Shown here one piece after another: positions 46,801 through 59,541 of a stretch of DNA of 64,000 nucleotides. The stretch covers positions 1-64,000 of the forward strand of contig JAENRP010000134.1 in NCBI GenBank assembly GCA_024741835.1, in the 5' to 3' direction. The notes beneath the pieces were generated by a model. It was not told where the DNA came from, made no database searches, and worked only from the letters and a program-made list of their open reading frames with translations. Source of the DNA: Diplocarpon mali (lineage: Eukaryota; Ascomycota; Leotiomycetes; Helotiales; Drepanopezizaceae). Positions within the stretch are counted from its first letter, which is position 1; each line of letters begins with the position of its first letter. A program made the position numbers and the translations under genes.

Positions 46801-47447
46801 AAAAAGTAGTCCAATTCGCTTAATTGTCTCTTTAAGTATAATAAGCTAAAATGAAATGGCTTGCAGATCTCTACTGCTGGCTAGTTGATTAGACTATAGG
46901 AGATGATATGCTAATTAATACTAAAAATTGGAAATTAGACTAGCCGAGCCGAAAGCTCTTTAATAAGTAGTACGGCCTAGTAAAAGTACTAGAAAAGCTA
47001 AGAGAAAGCTAAAAGCTACAATTGCCTGATTCACTCTATTCGATCTACCTTATATTCTACTTCTACTTACTGCGAAAATACGTTCCTAACCCTCTGCTAG
47101 GCTAAGCTTAGGAACCTCCGGCTTTAATTAAAGTATTACTAGAATAAGAGGAATAAGAGATAAAAGAAATAATTAGATCTTATATTTAAGTTAAAAAGCT
47201 CGAATATTAGATTAAGTAGAAAGGAGCTAATAAAGACCTCGAATAGTACTTATGCTTTAATGCTATAATAGCGCCGTATACTATTCGAAACTTCTATTTA
47301 AAAAACCCTTAAGCTAAGGGGCTACTAAGGGCGCTATTAAGCTGGCTTAGGTCATATAATGATAGAGTTGACGATTATAAGGACCTAAAGGATAATACGC
47401 CTATAGATACAACTGCGCAGGCGCAGTTTTTCAAAGGGGAGAGGTAG

Positions 47448-47702
47448 TATTACAGTTGCATTATATATACGGTTATATTATATATTAGTTAGGTATACGA
47501 AGTTAGGTGCCCGCTAAGGTAGTAAGGTGGCTGGATCATATATACGCTAGTAAAGCACTTGTACTTATTCTAAAGGAGCTCTACTAAAGACTCTCTTTTC
47601 TTCTTTATCTTTTCTTCTTAATTATATAGCGTACTTCTTGAGGTAATATAGTCAGCGTCATTCGATTCTCGCCTTCTGTACGCTCGAGAGCGAGTCGTAA
47701 CA
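47448..47702 (+). repeat. 3' LTR of the gypsy element (255 bp)
   Basis: Same length as the 5' LTR and still ends GTAACA. Preceded by a polypurine tract AAAGGGGAGAGGTAG. Differences from the 5' LTR are overwhelmingly transitions. Confidence 0.92.
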
Positions 47703-47707
47703 ATTCT

Positions 47708-50700
47708 CAGTGGTGGCAGAAGCTTGTAAAATTCTACTCTAACTGTATATCTGAGCTCCCTTTATAGAAGTGCTCTATAGCCACTTCAGGGGTATATTAC
47801 ATAAGCCAGTCCTCAGATGCCTCAATGCCTAAGGCTCCTTATAGCGCAATATACCCCTTAGGTAAGAAGCAGCTCCTAGCTAGGCTCAGCTATAACTAGC
47901 GCTAGATCTAGTATATAAGACTCCTTTATCATACTCCTTAGCTTTTAGAATAATGAAAATTGCTTAATAAAGCTATAATAAATAAAAGAGGAAGCGCGTT
48001 CCAGGTGCTTCCTCCTTAGAATAGAAGCTAAATCAGGTAACAAAGGAAAGTCAATAAAGGCAGCGCGCCTATAAAAGTACGCGTTTTTCCCTATAAAGCT
48101 TTCCTTCTTTATACTTCTTTAAATAATTACTTTAAAAAATGGAGAATAGTAATAATAACTCTAAGGAGCGCCCTACTAGGGCTACTACTATACGCTTCCT
48201 AATTATACTCCCTTACTCCTGCTAATAGCCTTATAACAAAGTCGTTATGCTTAAATATAACTTAAAGCTTTTTAGCGCAGCAGATAGTAAGAGGATGATA
48301 ACGCGCCTAAGACGTTCGATATAGTAATACCCTTAAGAGGGAGCGCGCCCCCTCCCCTCCCTGCCACCCCCTAGGCCGTAGTTCCTAGGATACCGGCGGT
48401 CCCCTCTATAGCTCCCTCCTCCTACCGCAAGCCAAAGCAGGGGCTAATAAGGAATATACTATATAAGGGATACGTTTAAAGCTTCCTAGCTAGGAAGTCG
48501 GCTGGCGTATGCTTTAATAGCATAGTAGGAGTACGCTACTTTTATTATACAAAAGGAGGCCACGCGTATTAAAAGCTTTCTATTAGCGCCTTAAAGGCAT
48601 AGGAAGATTATATATTCTTATTAGAAGAGAACGATAGTAATGCTATAGTACGTTCTCAAGCTCCCTTTAAGTAGTTTACCACTAATAAGCAGTTTAAGGC
48701 CTTGCCGCCATTAAGAGGAAGGTGAGAGAGGAGCTTCGGAAGGCGCGCTAGAAAGAGACAAAAGAGGTAGTATTATTAGAGGGTATATTAATTATAAGCT
48801 TTCTTATACTATAGCTAATAGCTTCCTAGAACCAATTGGTTAAAAGCTCCTACTGCCACTAATTATAGCACCTCTTAGCCTTGCCGCCCGCCTTGCAAAG
48901 GCTTTTAAAGCTCCTGCGGCTGCTCCTATTATTGCTCCTAGCGTTGCTCCCCAGGCGGCTCCTAGGGCTATACCACCAAAGGAGTCAATTGCTTCTTAAT
49001 AGAAATGCGCCCTTATATTATTTGCAAAGCTGCTAAAGGTTCTGATTATCTAAGGGAGTTAGTTTTAAGCCTCCTTATATATTAGTATAAGGAAATTAAA
49101 CCCTATCTTACGCTTCCTTCCCATTCGCTATTATAAAGGAGATATAAAAAGGATTATAGAGCATTTAAAATGCTAGCTTCTCGACTAAACCTCTTACGTC
49201 TTAAAGGTTCAAAAGCTTAATAAAGCTCTCGAACTTTTATCAAGGAAGGTTTTTAATAAGGCCATCGGCATGCATATCCTTAGTAGGGAGATAGGCCATT
49301 TGAAAGCTCCCTTTTTAGTGCTCCTATTATAGTTATATATTATATATATCAACGTATTAGAGCTTTATAAAAATCCTTTAAAAGTCTCTTATAATAAGCT
49401 GTATTATCTATTGATTATCGCAAAATATAAACTATAGAGCTTCTACCTTAAGCTCTATTTCCTTAAAGAACCTCTCTAAAGCCATTATCTCCTTTGCTAT
49501 ATGCGCTACTCCTAGGAGCTCAGCCTCTATAGTAGAAGTAGTAACTATCGGTTGCTTTAAGGCTTTCCAAATGATTGCTCCTTTAAATAAGAATATAATA
49601 AAACTATAAGAGGAGCGCCTTATTTTTAAATTATCTATAAAGGAAGCATCTGATAATACTACTAGGTTATTTGATCTATTAAATCGACTATAAGTGATTC
49701 TTAAGAAGCGTATACTAAAAAGGTAGCGAATTATCTAATTAATAGCTTTAAAGTATTCGAAGCTTAGGTTTATATAAAAATAAGATAGCTAGGCAATTAT
49801 AAAAGCTATATCTAAGCGCAGTATAATAGCTATATATAAGGCAGAGCCTACTTTTTCCTAAAACTCCTTAATTCTCAAGTAGAGAGCTATTTTATAATTC
49901 TTTTTAAGTTCAAAGTAAGGGAGCGGCATACTAAGGAAACGCCCTATATTAAGGCTAAACCTCTTTGCCATCTTCTCAATATAAGCGTTATAAAGCAGAG
50001 TAATTATACCCTACTTCCTATCTTAAGAGACTCTTACCCCTAAGAACCACTTAATATCTCCTATAGCTATCAATTCATATACTTTGCGCAGTCCCTCTAT
50101 AGTCTTCTAAGCTTCTTCTATATAAGAGGAGTAGTATATTACTTATATATTATTAATATAAAAGGCTATAAATACAGTCCTATCCTTATTAACGAATATA
50201 TAAGGCTCCTTATTAAGAGGGGTAAGCTTCAAAGACTTTAAAGTACTAGTAAAATCCCTATACTAAAGCGCTAAGGAGTCTCGAAGGCTATATAAGACGC
50301 GATCGAGCTCTATTACCTTATCTTTCTACTTTTAACTATTTAATAAGAAGCAAACAACTAGCGCGCTCTAAGGGTCTCTCTTAGCATTTATAAAGGCGTT
50401 AATAACATCGAACTATCGAAGCTTTATATCGAATTTAGCAACAATCGCCATTATAACCCTAAAAGATCTTAATATAAGCGTCGCAGTATAGGTAGAGAAA
50501 ATAGAAGCTTCCTCCTAAAGATCTCCCCTTACTACTATTCTTGACTTAAAGCGGCTAATCTCCTTAAAGGAGTTTAGCTTATAGTTAAAGACCCACTTTA
50601 GTAGTATAGGCCTTATAGTAGCCTTGCTTCTATTGATCACTCTTTAGCAATTGCGCACTTTTAAGTTCCTGATCTTAGTTCTGACTTCCTCTTTAAATTG

Positions 50701-52579
50701 CTCTCTAAAAGGGTGATTTACAAGCTCCTTCTAATAAGTTGGCGCTTTAGAAAGCTTGTCTTAAGGTGGAATTAAAAGGGTAGAGTTTCCTTTAAAGCTT
50801 TTAAATTAAGTTATCGCAGTAATAATATAGTATACCGCTTTATACTCTTTTCTATTAGTTCTCGCAGGCTTTTAACTTAATTAGAAAGTCGATATAAAGC
50901 TATTTACCTACTTTAACTAATATATTTTAAGTTCTTTAAGGGCTAGTAGAAGATCCTTAATATATATTATATATATAGTATTCCCGCTTCCTCTTCTCCT
51001 TTTCGACCTATAAAGCGGTATAGGTACTATTTCCTACTCCTTATTAGGCTTCTTGCGTTTTCAAAAGGCCCTTATATCAAGTACTTTAAGCTGAGCTTCT
51101 ATTAATTTCAAAGAGCTCCCTCTTTTAGTATTACCCTTAAGAGCTTCTATATCCTAGCGTAGCTCCCGATCGATTAGTGCTTCTAATAAGAGCTAGCGTG
51201 CTTCTTTACTAGTTGCTTATAGTAGAGCTTTTAGTAATTAAAGGGCCTGCTCCTACCCTTGCGATTGCTTAGTCTGTATAACAACTAAAGGCCTAGTATT
51301 ACACTCCCTAGCGGAATTGGCATTTATAATATCGCTTTCGACGCTCCTCTTAACTATTAATAGTTGTCTTAAAGCATCTAACCCTTTGCTACTAAGCAGC
51401 TGCTCCTAAGTAGCTAGGATAGAAATGCTATAAGTAGCCTTATAAGGAATAATAGCCCTTAATAGATCTGAGCTTAGAGCTTCTATTAATAATAAATTAA
51501 TAGGCTTACCTCTTATTAGATTATCCGTAGGCTGCTTATCTAAAGCTCCTTCTATATTCTTAATAATTAACTCAGCGTCTTAAGCTTCCTCCTCTTCTTC
51601 CTTAATCATTTGCATAATCTTCTTAATAATTAGAAGCAGATGGCCAGCCACCTTTTCGTACTTCTTAAAGTAGAATTTAGACTTATTAAACTTAACGTTT
51701 TAGGAGATTATAACCTTTCAAAGCTTAGGTACCTAAATCCTATATATATTAATAGCGCAGTAACTAACTAGGTATTTAATATATCCTTATAGTATAGTTT
51801 TAAAAGCTCTCTTATTCTTTAAAGCTTCCTATTCCTTTGCTAATAGGTACGCGCGCGCTTTATACGCTTTTATATCCTCCTATTCTAATCTTAAATCAAT
51901 AGTAAGCTTTATAATAATCTGCGGATCATACTATCTAAAGTATTATCTAAACTAAAGCTAAAGCACCTCATTTAGACTCTTCTATCCCCTATGCTTTAAT
52001 AGGCCGATATTATAAAGGTATATTACAGCTAGTACGGCTTTAGGCCATAAGTGCTTTAAAAGGTTAATAAAGATTAGTATAATAAGTGCCTTTTTAATAA
52101 TCTCTGCTCCTACTCTCTTAAAAGCTCCATTTGATTTATAAGTATAGGTTAGAGTAACTTCTACCTTTATGCCTTTAGCTTCGCATTACTCTCTATATTT
52201 CAATACTCCTTATAAGGGAAATACTAAGGTATTATTATCGCTCTTTAGAATATATAAGGAAAGGTAGTAATAGCGCTTCACCTATACTTCAAAAGATTAA
52301 AGAGCTCTTAGAACTAGCATTAAGGACTTATAGAGTAGAGTATATCTAAATAACTTCCTACTAAATTCATCCTTAATTAAGAGAAGCCAGCTTTCTAAAG
52401 AGAGGCTTAATATACTATAGTCAAATAGGTCTTAGGAGCACCTAAAGAACGGTCTTAGAGCCTTAAAATCTGACTCTCTTTTAAAAGGCTTTTACTTAGC
52501 TTTTACCTAAGCGCAAGCTTTATAATTGATTTATAGCTTCCCCTTAATCTTCACCCCTTTTACGTTTAGCATAAGCTTC
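47708..52579 (-). mobile_element. Copia element C (minus strand), truncated at its 5' side by element A
   Basis: Read on the minus strand from 52,560 leftwards: integrase near 52,450-52,300 (WLLLIKDEFSRKLF), then reverse transcriptase with QFDVINAFINAKRD-like coding near 50,415-50,380 and YINN for YVDD near 50,165-50,145, then RNase H near 49,400. A terminal repeat probably ends near 47,864, just left of a polypurine tract (minus AAGGGG). The gag end is missing because another copia LTR begins at 52,580. All frames are broken by RIP-type stops. The exact left edge is unclear. Confidence 0.75.
48490..48770 (+). pseudogene. Decayed plus-strand frame antisense to copia C, Cys-containing motif
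   Basis: Between the RNase H end and the 3' LTR of element C, the plus strand has a frame interrupted only by TAA/TAG/TGA of the kind RIP makes from CAA/CAG/TGG/CGA. It reads CFNSIVGVRYFYYTKGGHAY, then ALKA-EDYIFLLEENDSNAIVRSQAPFK. Tyr codons here could be former Cys codons (TGC/TGT to TAC/TAT). A related frame occurs at the same place in element B. Function unknown. Confidence 0.4.
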
Positions 52580-52775
52580 TGTTGTGCAGAATGGGCAGAG
52601 TCTCCACTTATTCTGGAGACCCTCCACGTGACTCCTGCTAAGTCATAGACTCTCCCTTTTCTTTCCGAAGTCTCCTTACCAGATATATACTAGATAATAA
52701 TATAATTAATCATCTTTATTTATATTAGCAAGCCTCTTAAGCGACCTAATGAAGGCCCTTTAGCTGACTATACTA
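52580..52775 (+). repeat. 5' LTR of copia A (about 196 bp)
   Basis: Inverted counterpart of 59542-59738. TGTTGTGCAGAATGGGCAG start; CAGAGTCTCC, GTGACTCCTGC and GCGACCTAATGAAGG blocks are shared with B. Confidence 0.85.
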
Positions 52776-55700
52776 TAGTTATAAGCCTTATAAGCATTTT
52801 AATATGCTTTCTCTTTGTATGCAACCAGCTAAAGGGCCTTTTGAACTCCTGACCGACTTTTCGAGTATTTATAATAACTTAAAGGACCTTCATTTTTAAT
52901 TAATAAATCTTTAATTTCCGATCGAACTTTATTTGCAAACTTTATTTATATACCTAACCTTTTTTACTAGACTCTATTTAATATATCTAACTCTTTAAGC
53001 ATTTTTAAGCCTTACTTTAATACCTTTGCCTCTTAAGTGAAGTGGTTTAGTAAATATATATTCTTTATTAAGCTTTATAATATTACTATTTTTACTAATC
53101 TAAGACTTTTATTTAAGTCAATTATAAAGACTGAGCCTTAAGCTTCCTTTATATAAGAGCTTAAGGAATTAGAAACGGCTAACCTTTGCATAGCATATAT
53201 AAGGTTATATAAAGAGTATATAGCGACTCTATCCGAATAGATTTACGCCCGCTTTCCCTTAAGAGATCTATTAAAGGCTCCTCCTTTATAGGCTTCTTAT
53301 AAGGATATTAAAGATGAGTATAAAATCCTAATAAAGGAGTACTATATATATAAGGAAACTTAAAAGACCTAATGCAAATACTATAAGCTACTACTCAAAT
53401 AGGTCTTTAAGACTATTAACAGAATGCTCTTAGCTTTTGCGATAGCTTAAGTATAAATCCAAGCTAAGAAGCTCTCCTTCTTAATACCTAATAGAGATAC
53501 TTTTATAAGTGGAACTACTGCTAATAACTTGTATTTTAATTTAATAAATTAGCAACTCTTACTCTAAGGCCTAGTATCTATTTTAAAGTATGATATTGCG
53601 CCTTTTAATAAGGCTATTCAGTCTTAAATAAGGCTCTAATACTGCGATATACTATGCTAAGGTAAGATTAGGAGAACTAATACTTAATAGTAGATCTAAG
53701 AGTAATAGGAGGCATACTGCTTAATAGAGTAATATAGTCTTTTTAAGATTAAAGGGAGACTAAGAGTTACTGACTTTTTAGACTTAGTTATAATAAAGAT
53801 CAATTTAAGTTAGGCGACTCGCTTAAAGGAGGAAATTATTACTAATAAGTAGATAGGAACCCTATGTAAGTACGACCTAATGCAGCTAAGCTGCGCCTTA
53901 GTAGGCATTGAATCTAATAAAGCGATTAATAATAAAGGGCTAGCAGTTTTTACTACTTAAGAGTCTCTTTTAAATGCCGAAACCCCTTTGTAAGCTTTAG
54001 CAAGCAGCTCCTAAAATCGCTCTATAAGCTTTAAAAGGGAGATCAGGCCTAAGTGCCCTTATAAAGGCTTTAAAAATCACTATTAGAAGCCTTAGGACTA
54101 TTGGAAACTATTATATACTATAGATAGGCGTAAGGAAAATATAAAGGTTCTCCCTTTGCAAGAGGAGGTCTTATAAATACAAAAGGCGTTAAACGCAAGA
54201 GACTAGTTTAAGGGTCTTTAAGTATGACTTAAGGAGAATGATATTGCAGTAATAGCAATTAATAAATTTAAAGGAAAGGCTTTAGCCTTTAAGGAGGATA
54301 GTTTAAGTAATAAAAGGGAGAACTTACTAGTCTTTATAGTAATGGATCCCTTTGCCTTCGACGCTTTTGAAGAATCGTTTAACGTTTACTACCTCTTTAA
54401 GCTAGAATGCCACTTGCTCTCCTTAAGTACGCTCCTTAATAATTGCGCAGCTACTTATATTATTAATTCGAAGGATTTACTTATCGCAGGTACCTTTAAG
54501 CCTTTTAGCGACTTATAGTAATATATTAAAGCAGGTACTTTAAGACTCTTAATTATTAAGAGAGGTAATAGATATATAGTAGACTCTCTTTTATAGCGTA
54601 ACGGCTCTCTTATAGGAATAACGCTTTATAATATTACTATTATAAAGGAGTTTACTATTAATATTATCTTAAAGAGGCTTCTTATAAATAAGGGTTTTTA
54701 ATACTCTGGAGTAGACCTTACTTTGCGCTTTAAGAGCATTGGAGATTCTATTAAGCGAGCTTAATTAGAGTGTTGCTATAATCTCATTTTCTTTAAATAT
54801 AAGTCTATTAACTATTTAGATCTTCCAAATATGCTTTAATATAACTTCTCTACTTTAATAGCGTTTCCTATAGCTAAGATAATGCTTTATAATAGGTTCT
54901 AATCTAGCTATATATCTATTAGGGTATAGGATAACGACGCGTATACTTAGTACCTTTGTACTAGCTACTTAGGCGTAGAGGCTCTTTAAGCGCTAGTTAA
55001 GTGCACTAGGGGAGTGAAGATCAAGGGAATATAAAGGCTAAAGTACCTTATATGCGTAGTAGCGTCTGCTAAGCAAGTTATTTCTTGCGCTACCTTTAAG
55101 AACTGATCTCTAAGGCCCTTCTTTAGGATCTTTTAAGATCTCTTTAACTTTTTAAATAACTTATATAATAGTTGCTTATAGGTTCTTTTAATTAAGGATA
55201 AGTATAGTAGTATACTTTAGACGTTCCTATTAAAATTAAAGAGCAGAGATATAGTTATAAAGGTCCTCTAGGCCTTTGAAGTATAAGTGAAATGCTAATA
55301 TAGGCTTTCAATTTGCAAGATTAGGCAAGATAATAATACTTTAGTAATCTCCTTAAGGGAAGACTCTCTTATAAAGTACTAAAGATAGGTAAAAGAGGAG
55401 GGAATTGATTTAAAGCTTACTCTTATCTATATATATTAATCTAATAGAGGCGTAAAGCAAGTAGGAAAGGAATTGATTAAATGCTTTATTAAAATAAGGA
55501 TCTATGCTAGGCTTTTAGTAAGCCTTTGGCTAGAGGTTGTAAAGGCTGCTATATACCTTTATAATATCTCCTTACTCGCTAGGAAGAAGATGATCTTATT
55601 AAGTGAGACTCTTTATAGTTAGTTTAAGTAGTATTTTCGATTCTATAAGCTGCTGCTTATTAAGCAGATGATAGTAAGCTTAAAGCCCAATTAAAGTCGC

Positions 55701-55879
55701 GTTTATATATATAGCACTTGCGTATACCCTTTAATTAAGGAGAGGGAGGCGGGGAGGGACTGCCGAACTTTTAAAATTGAATTATAAGGGCACTTAAGTT
55801 ACTTAGTTAGATATATTACCTTTAATATTTATAGAATCTAGGTTCCTATACTTTAGCAAGTAATAATAACTTATAATAT

Positions 55880-56127
55880 TATAAAAGGAAGCAGGAACAA
55901 CACCTGAGAATAGGCCTACGTAAAGACCAAAGACAAAGAGGGAGGAAGCACCACAAGCGGGCTCTCCGAAGATAGAACTAGGACAAATCACTCGTTAGGG
56001 GTAGAATAGGTAGTTAGCATTACGCGCTATCTCTAAGTATAATAGTAGTCCTATATATACCCCTTTCTTAGTCCTCATCTGACTATATAACTTATATTAT
56101 AAGATCCTCCACTTCTAGGTCTTTATA
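55880..56127 (-). repeat. 3' LTR of the gag-only element (248 bp)
   Basis: Direct repeat of 58581-58828, same length, differing mostly by transitions; shared blocks include AGGCCTACGTAAAGACCAAAG and CACAAGCGGGCTCTCCGAAG. Confidence 0.9.
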
Positions 56128-56286
56128 TATGCCCTAACCAACTTAAGTAGCGGCCCCTGCTACTATTAGTAAAGAATACAAGACTCTTGCAGGTTAAGAA
56201 TACTAATCCCTATTTGTAAGAACAATAAGTGCAAGTAGAGTTAGTACCTAAAGTTGTAAAGATAGGGAAGAGGAGAGAGGGTTTTT

Positions 56287-56347
56287 NNNNNNNNNNNNNN
56301 NNNNNNNNNNNNNNNNNNNNNNNNNNNNNNNNNNNNNNNNNNNNNNN
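56287..56347. other. Assembly gap (61 N)
   Basis: Undetermined bases flanked by GGTTTTT on the left and GGGGGAGG on the right, inside the gag-only element. Confidence 0.99.
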
Positions 56348-57459
56348 GGGGGAGGTGCGGTAGTAAACGTATAAAATAATAAAAACTCCTTTTTCCTCCT
56401 TTAGTAATGCGACTCCCAGTTTAGGACCGCGAGTCAAAAGCTCGAAGTTATTAAAGCTATCAAATCGCAATTTTAAGGAAAATTCGAAGACAATTTCAAG
56501 TAATCCTAAGCATATATGCCCTAACCAACTTAAGAGGCGTCCTCGCTAAAGAAAATTCAAGCTTCGTATAAAATTCGACTGATAATTTAGGAATTCCTTT
56601 AATACAGACGTTTATTAAGCCTTTCTAAGGTAGTAACTCGCTTATTCAACCTAAGGGAAGCTGGATTTAGGTATTTAGAGTTCGCGTACTAGTTTTTGCC
56701 TTTTAAAGCCTATCGATTTCCAAACTAAAGGGCATAATGAGTTTTCTAAAGAAGGCCTTCGATTAAGGTTTCTAAACGTTAGATGCGGAGTTTAGAAAAC
56801 TGGGCTTCGAGTTCCTTAATTTTTAAGGCAGATTTCACTCCTAGGCTAGGACCGCGAGTAAAGGGAATTACTACTAGATTTCTCTTTGCCTCCTCTATAA
56901 CTTCTAGAGCCTTTGAGTGTTTTTAAACCAAGCTCTTAAGGTCTTTAATATAAGAGGAAGTAAGGGCTTTTTCCTATTCCATAGTATTAATAGTTCTCTT
57001 ACTAAGATCTGATTTTAAAGCAAAGGCCGAGAACTCCTCAAATAAGGCAAAGGTTATAAGGTCTTGTTTATCAATCCTAAAATTCTTAATAATCTTATTA
57101 TAAAGGCTAGTAGGTAATCCGAGTAAGAAAAGGCGGCCTCTTTCAACTTCGCTAAGTATTTTCTAGTCGATCAAGGTATTCGACACTCAAGTAAAGGTCC
57201 GATAGTAGTTTTTAAGTTCCTTAAGAGTGCGAGTAATAAGAACAAACTCCTTTAGAAAGGCTAGAGTATCGCAAATCTGCTATCTATCAAATTCCCGAAA
57301 TTCAGCTTTAAGAGCCTTAACAAGTAGTTCCTAGGACTCGCGAAGCTTCTACTTAGGCAGAGATTTGATAATATCTTTGCTAGTTTGATTGTAGTAGCAA
57401 GGAAGTCGATTGATTATTTCATTATATCCAATGCCGAAATCATAATAAGTCTCCTTATA

Positions 57460-57738
57460 TTATTTAAGGAAATTAGTAACATTAGCTTTAGTGAAATAAG
57501 GAGCGCTAAGGGAACTAAGGAGGGGAAAATGATTAGTAATAGCTTTAAAGGCGGCCATTATCGCTTTATTCGTTTCGATAAGAGGGGAGTTAGGTCGAAT
57601 ATAGGGCCTAAGGTGTTCTAAGGAGTTTTCAGAATCCGAGTCAATCTTAGAGTGACTAGGGCGAGCTTGAAAAGATTCGGGCAAAGGGTCAAAAGGAGGT
57701 TTAAAATTGATATTTTTAGTATTTTCAAGTGTCGACAT
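57460..57738 (-). pseudogene. Gag of the gag-only element (5' part, open frame)
   Basis: The open frame from the likely gag ATG (57738) reads through 92 codons to a stop, ending SLSAPYFTKANVTNFLK, the region where Ty3/gypsy Gag proteins typically enter their capsid domain. Homologous coding resumes after the stop, so the stop is secondary. The upstream open part (to 57822) is Ser/Pro/Thr-rich and may not be translated. Confidence 0.6.
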
Positions 57739-58383
57739 TAAGAAAGCAGGTGCAGTTGTCGAAGGGGAAGGTGTCGAAGGAGAAGGTGTAAAAGGGGAAG
57801 GTAAAGAACTCGAGTTATACAAAATTGCATTTTTAGATTCCTACTCGCGGGCCTAGCCCAAGAGTGAAAATCCGGCTTTTATAAAAAGTTTATTTATACT
57901 TTGCCAAGACTTCTTTAGTAGGTACGAAGCAATAAATAAAGGTACTATAATCACTAGTAGTAAGAAAAGGTTTATTGAGTCAAAGACTAATTTCTAAGAT
58001 AAAGTTTCTAAGAAAGATTCATCTTAGCTTTTAGGACAATTCCCATTAGTCCTTAGAATAAAGGGGTCTCTAGAGACGATTCTAGGGCAGTTTTCAGAGT
58101 TCTATTAAGTGGAGGCGGCTAAAGTATCCGATTTAGCTTTTTAAGGAAGCTAAGGAGACACTCCCAATTAGAGCTTTTGTTTAGTATTATATAAATACTC
58201 GAAACTGCTATTATTTAAAGTAGCTATTATAGCTAATCAAACTTCTTTATATTAGAAAGGCTGGGAATCCGATAATCGTACCGATAAGCTGACAATTTAA
58301 GCTTTATCGGATCAGAGGTAGGAGAGTCGGAATAGGGGCCGAAATAGGAAAATCTAAGGCTATTGATAGTAGAGAGTGGCAAT

Positions 58384-58470
58384 CGACAGTTCCAAATAAC
58401 TGAGTGATTGCAAGGTCGACAATAGAGGAATGACAACTGATAGTTCCAAATAACTGAGTGATTATTATCT
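58384..58470. repeat. Tandem duplication in the leader of the gag-only element
   Basis: AGTTCCAAATAACTGAGTGA occurs twice, about 60 bp apart, each preceded by an AATCGACAG/AACTGATAG variant. Confidence 0.8.
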
Positions 58471-58580
58471 TAAGAGGGTTTTTCAAAGGGTTGATCTCTT
58501 ATCTGCGAACTAAGAGAATCAAGAGGAGAAGTCGTATAAAGACAAAATCTCAAAGGAATCGTCCTTGCGTAGGTCACTAA

Positions 58581-58828
58581 TATAAAAGGAAGTAGGAACA
58601 ATACCTAAGAATAGGCCTACGTAAAGACCAAAGATAAAGAGGGAGGAAGCACCACAAGCGGGCTCTCCGAAGACAGAACTAGGACAAATCACTTATTAGG
58701 GGTAGAATAGGTAGTTAGCATTGCGCGCTATCTCTAAGTACAACAGTAGTCTTATATATACCCCTTTCTTAGTCCTCATCTGACCATATGACCTATATCA
58801 CAAGATCCTCCACTTCCAGGTCTCTACA
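58581..58828 (-). repeat. 5' LTR of the gag-only element (248 bp)
   Basis: Begins TGTAGAGACC on the minus strand. Less decayed than its partner (keeps GACCATATGACC where the other has GACTATATAACT). Confidence 0.9.
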
Positions 58829-59541
58829 ATATTAAATTTGATAAGTCTCTCTTTTATAGTCTAGAAGCTAAGCGCGCAAACCCTATATTGCGCTAGGAAT
58901 TTAAAATGACCCTTTAATTGATTAAAGAGGGAAAGGGAGCTTAGGATGCTAAGTTCGAAGGCATTTTCGAAGAATCGGAGCTTATTATAAGGCCGAATGC
59001 AATCGCTATAAAAGAAGCCGCTATATAAGAAGAGCCTATATTATAGACTAACGCTGCTCTATAGCCTTTAACTAATGATATAAAAGGCCTTAACTTAAAT
59101 TTAAATTCTTTAAAAAACCTACTTAGAAACTTAAGGGTAGAAGCAAGTAAACTAGAAGCCACTTTGCCAGTCTTTAAAAAGACAAATGGCGACTAAAGCT
59201 TAAGGGTAATGATTCCTTATAGAGGCCCTATTAAAGAAGGAACTATAGACGACTTTAAGGGAGTTTTTAAAGATAAGTTCTATAAGGCGATCGGCAGATC
59301 TTTAGCTACTATTTTATATAAGAATAAAGATAGCTTAAGGGCTTTAAGATAAAGTCTTTAATTATAAAGGCAGGCCTTAGTAAACTTTAGTAGAAGGCTA
59401 GAGGTACTGCTGCTAAGATCTAGGAGGAGCTTTAATAGTCTTATAAGAAGCGACTTAGTAAAAGGAGCAGGCCTTAATAATATAATACCTTAAGTTATAA
59501 TACTAGCTTAAAGACTATAGGCTTAAGAGACAAAGCTACTA

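Larger units (their letters stand above)
40542..47707 (+). mobile_element. Ty3/gypsy LTR retrotransposon (chromovirus-like), complete ends, RIP-inactivated
   Basis: Element proper is 40547-47702 (7,156 bp) with an ATTCT target duplication at 40542-40546 and 47703-47707. Two 255-bp LTRs. Plus-strand content in order: gag with a decayed CCHC knuckle near 43003-43060; reverse transcriptase near 44700-44850 (FGLINRPATF, then YLNDILIY where YLDD is expected); RNase H near 45360-45420 (NYLIYNKELLAI); integrase near 46250-46720 (DFIKLPL ... NRGA ... LPYESLGQISPFQVLNGYKA); and a chromodomain-like tail near 47180-47310 (VKKLEY, KG, LKNP with stops at former Trp/Gln codons). RT before IN identifies Ty3/gypsy. 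Stops are everywhere; no working protein is possible. Confidence 0.92.
55880..58828 (-). mobile_element. Gag-only (non-autonomous) LTR element
   Basis: Two direct 248-bp LTRs (55880-56127 and 58581-58828) enclose only about 2.45 kb. On the minus strand the right LTR begins TGTAGAGACC. A gag-like protein starts at 57738 (MSTLENTKNINFKPPFDPLPESF), is open to 57460 and continues through RIP-type stops with FEEFSAFALKSDL-type gag coding to about 56,850. There is no room for, and no sign of, protease, RT, RNase H or integrase. This matches the terminal-repeat-with-GAG (TR-GAG) type described in plants. It sits inside copia A. A 61-base gap (56287-56347) lies in its 3' part. Confidence 0.78.
52580..59541 (+). 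mobile_element. Copia element A (plus strand), interrupted by a gag-only LTR element and by copia B
   Basis: Begins with an LTR (52580-52775, TGTTGTGCAG...TATACTA). Plus-strand content: gag region with decayed knuckle near 54050-54100, protease region near 54410-54480 (LLNNCAATYIINSKDLL), pre-integrase and integrase near 55000-55750 (VLLIKDKYSS, IYTY-like NAG segment, QVGKELIKC-like segment). It is interrupted at 55,880 by the gag-only element and resumes at about 58,829 with the IN-RT linker (SLKTIGLRDKAT near 59,510-59,540). It is then cut by the LTR of copia B at 59,542. Its RT, RNase H and 3' LTR should lie beyond B, outside the window. Confidence 0.72.
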
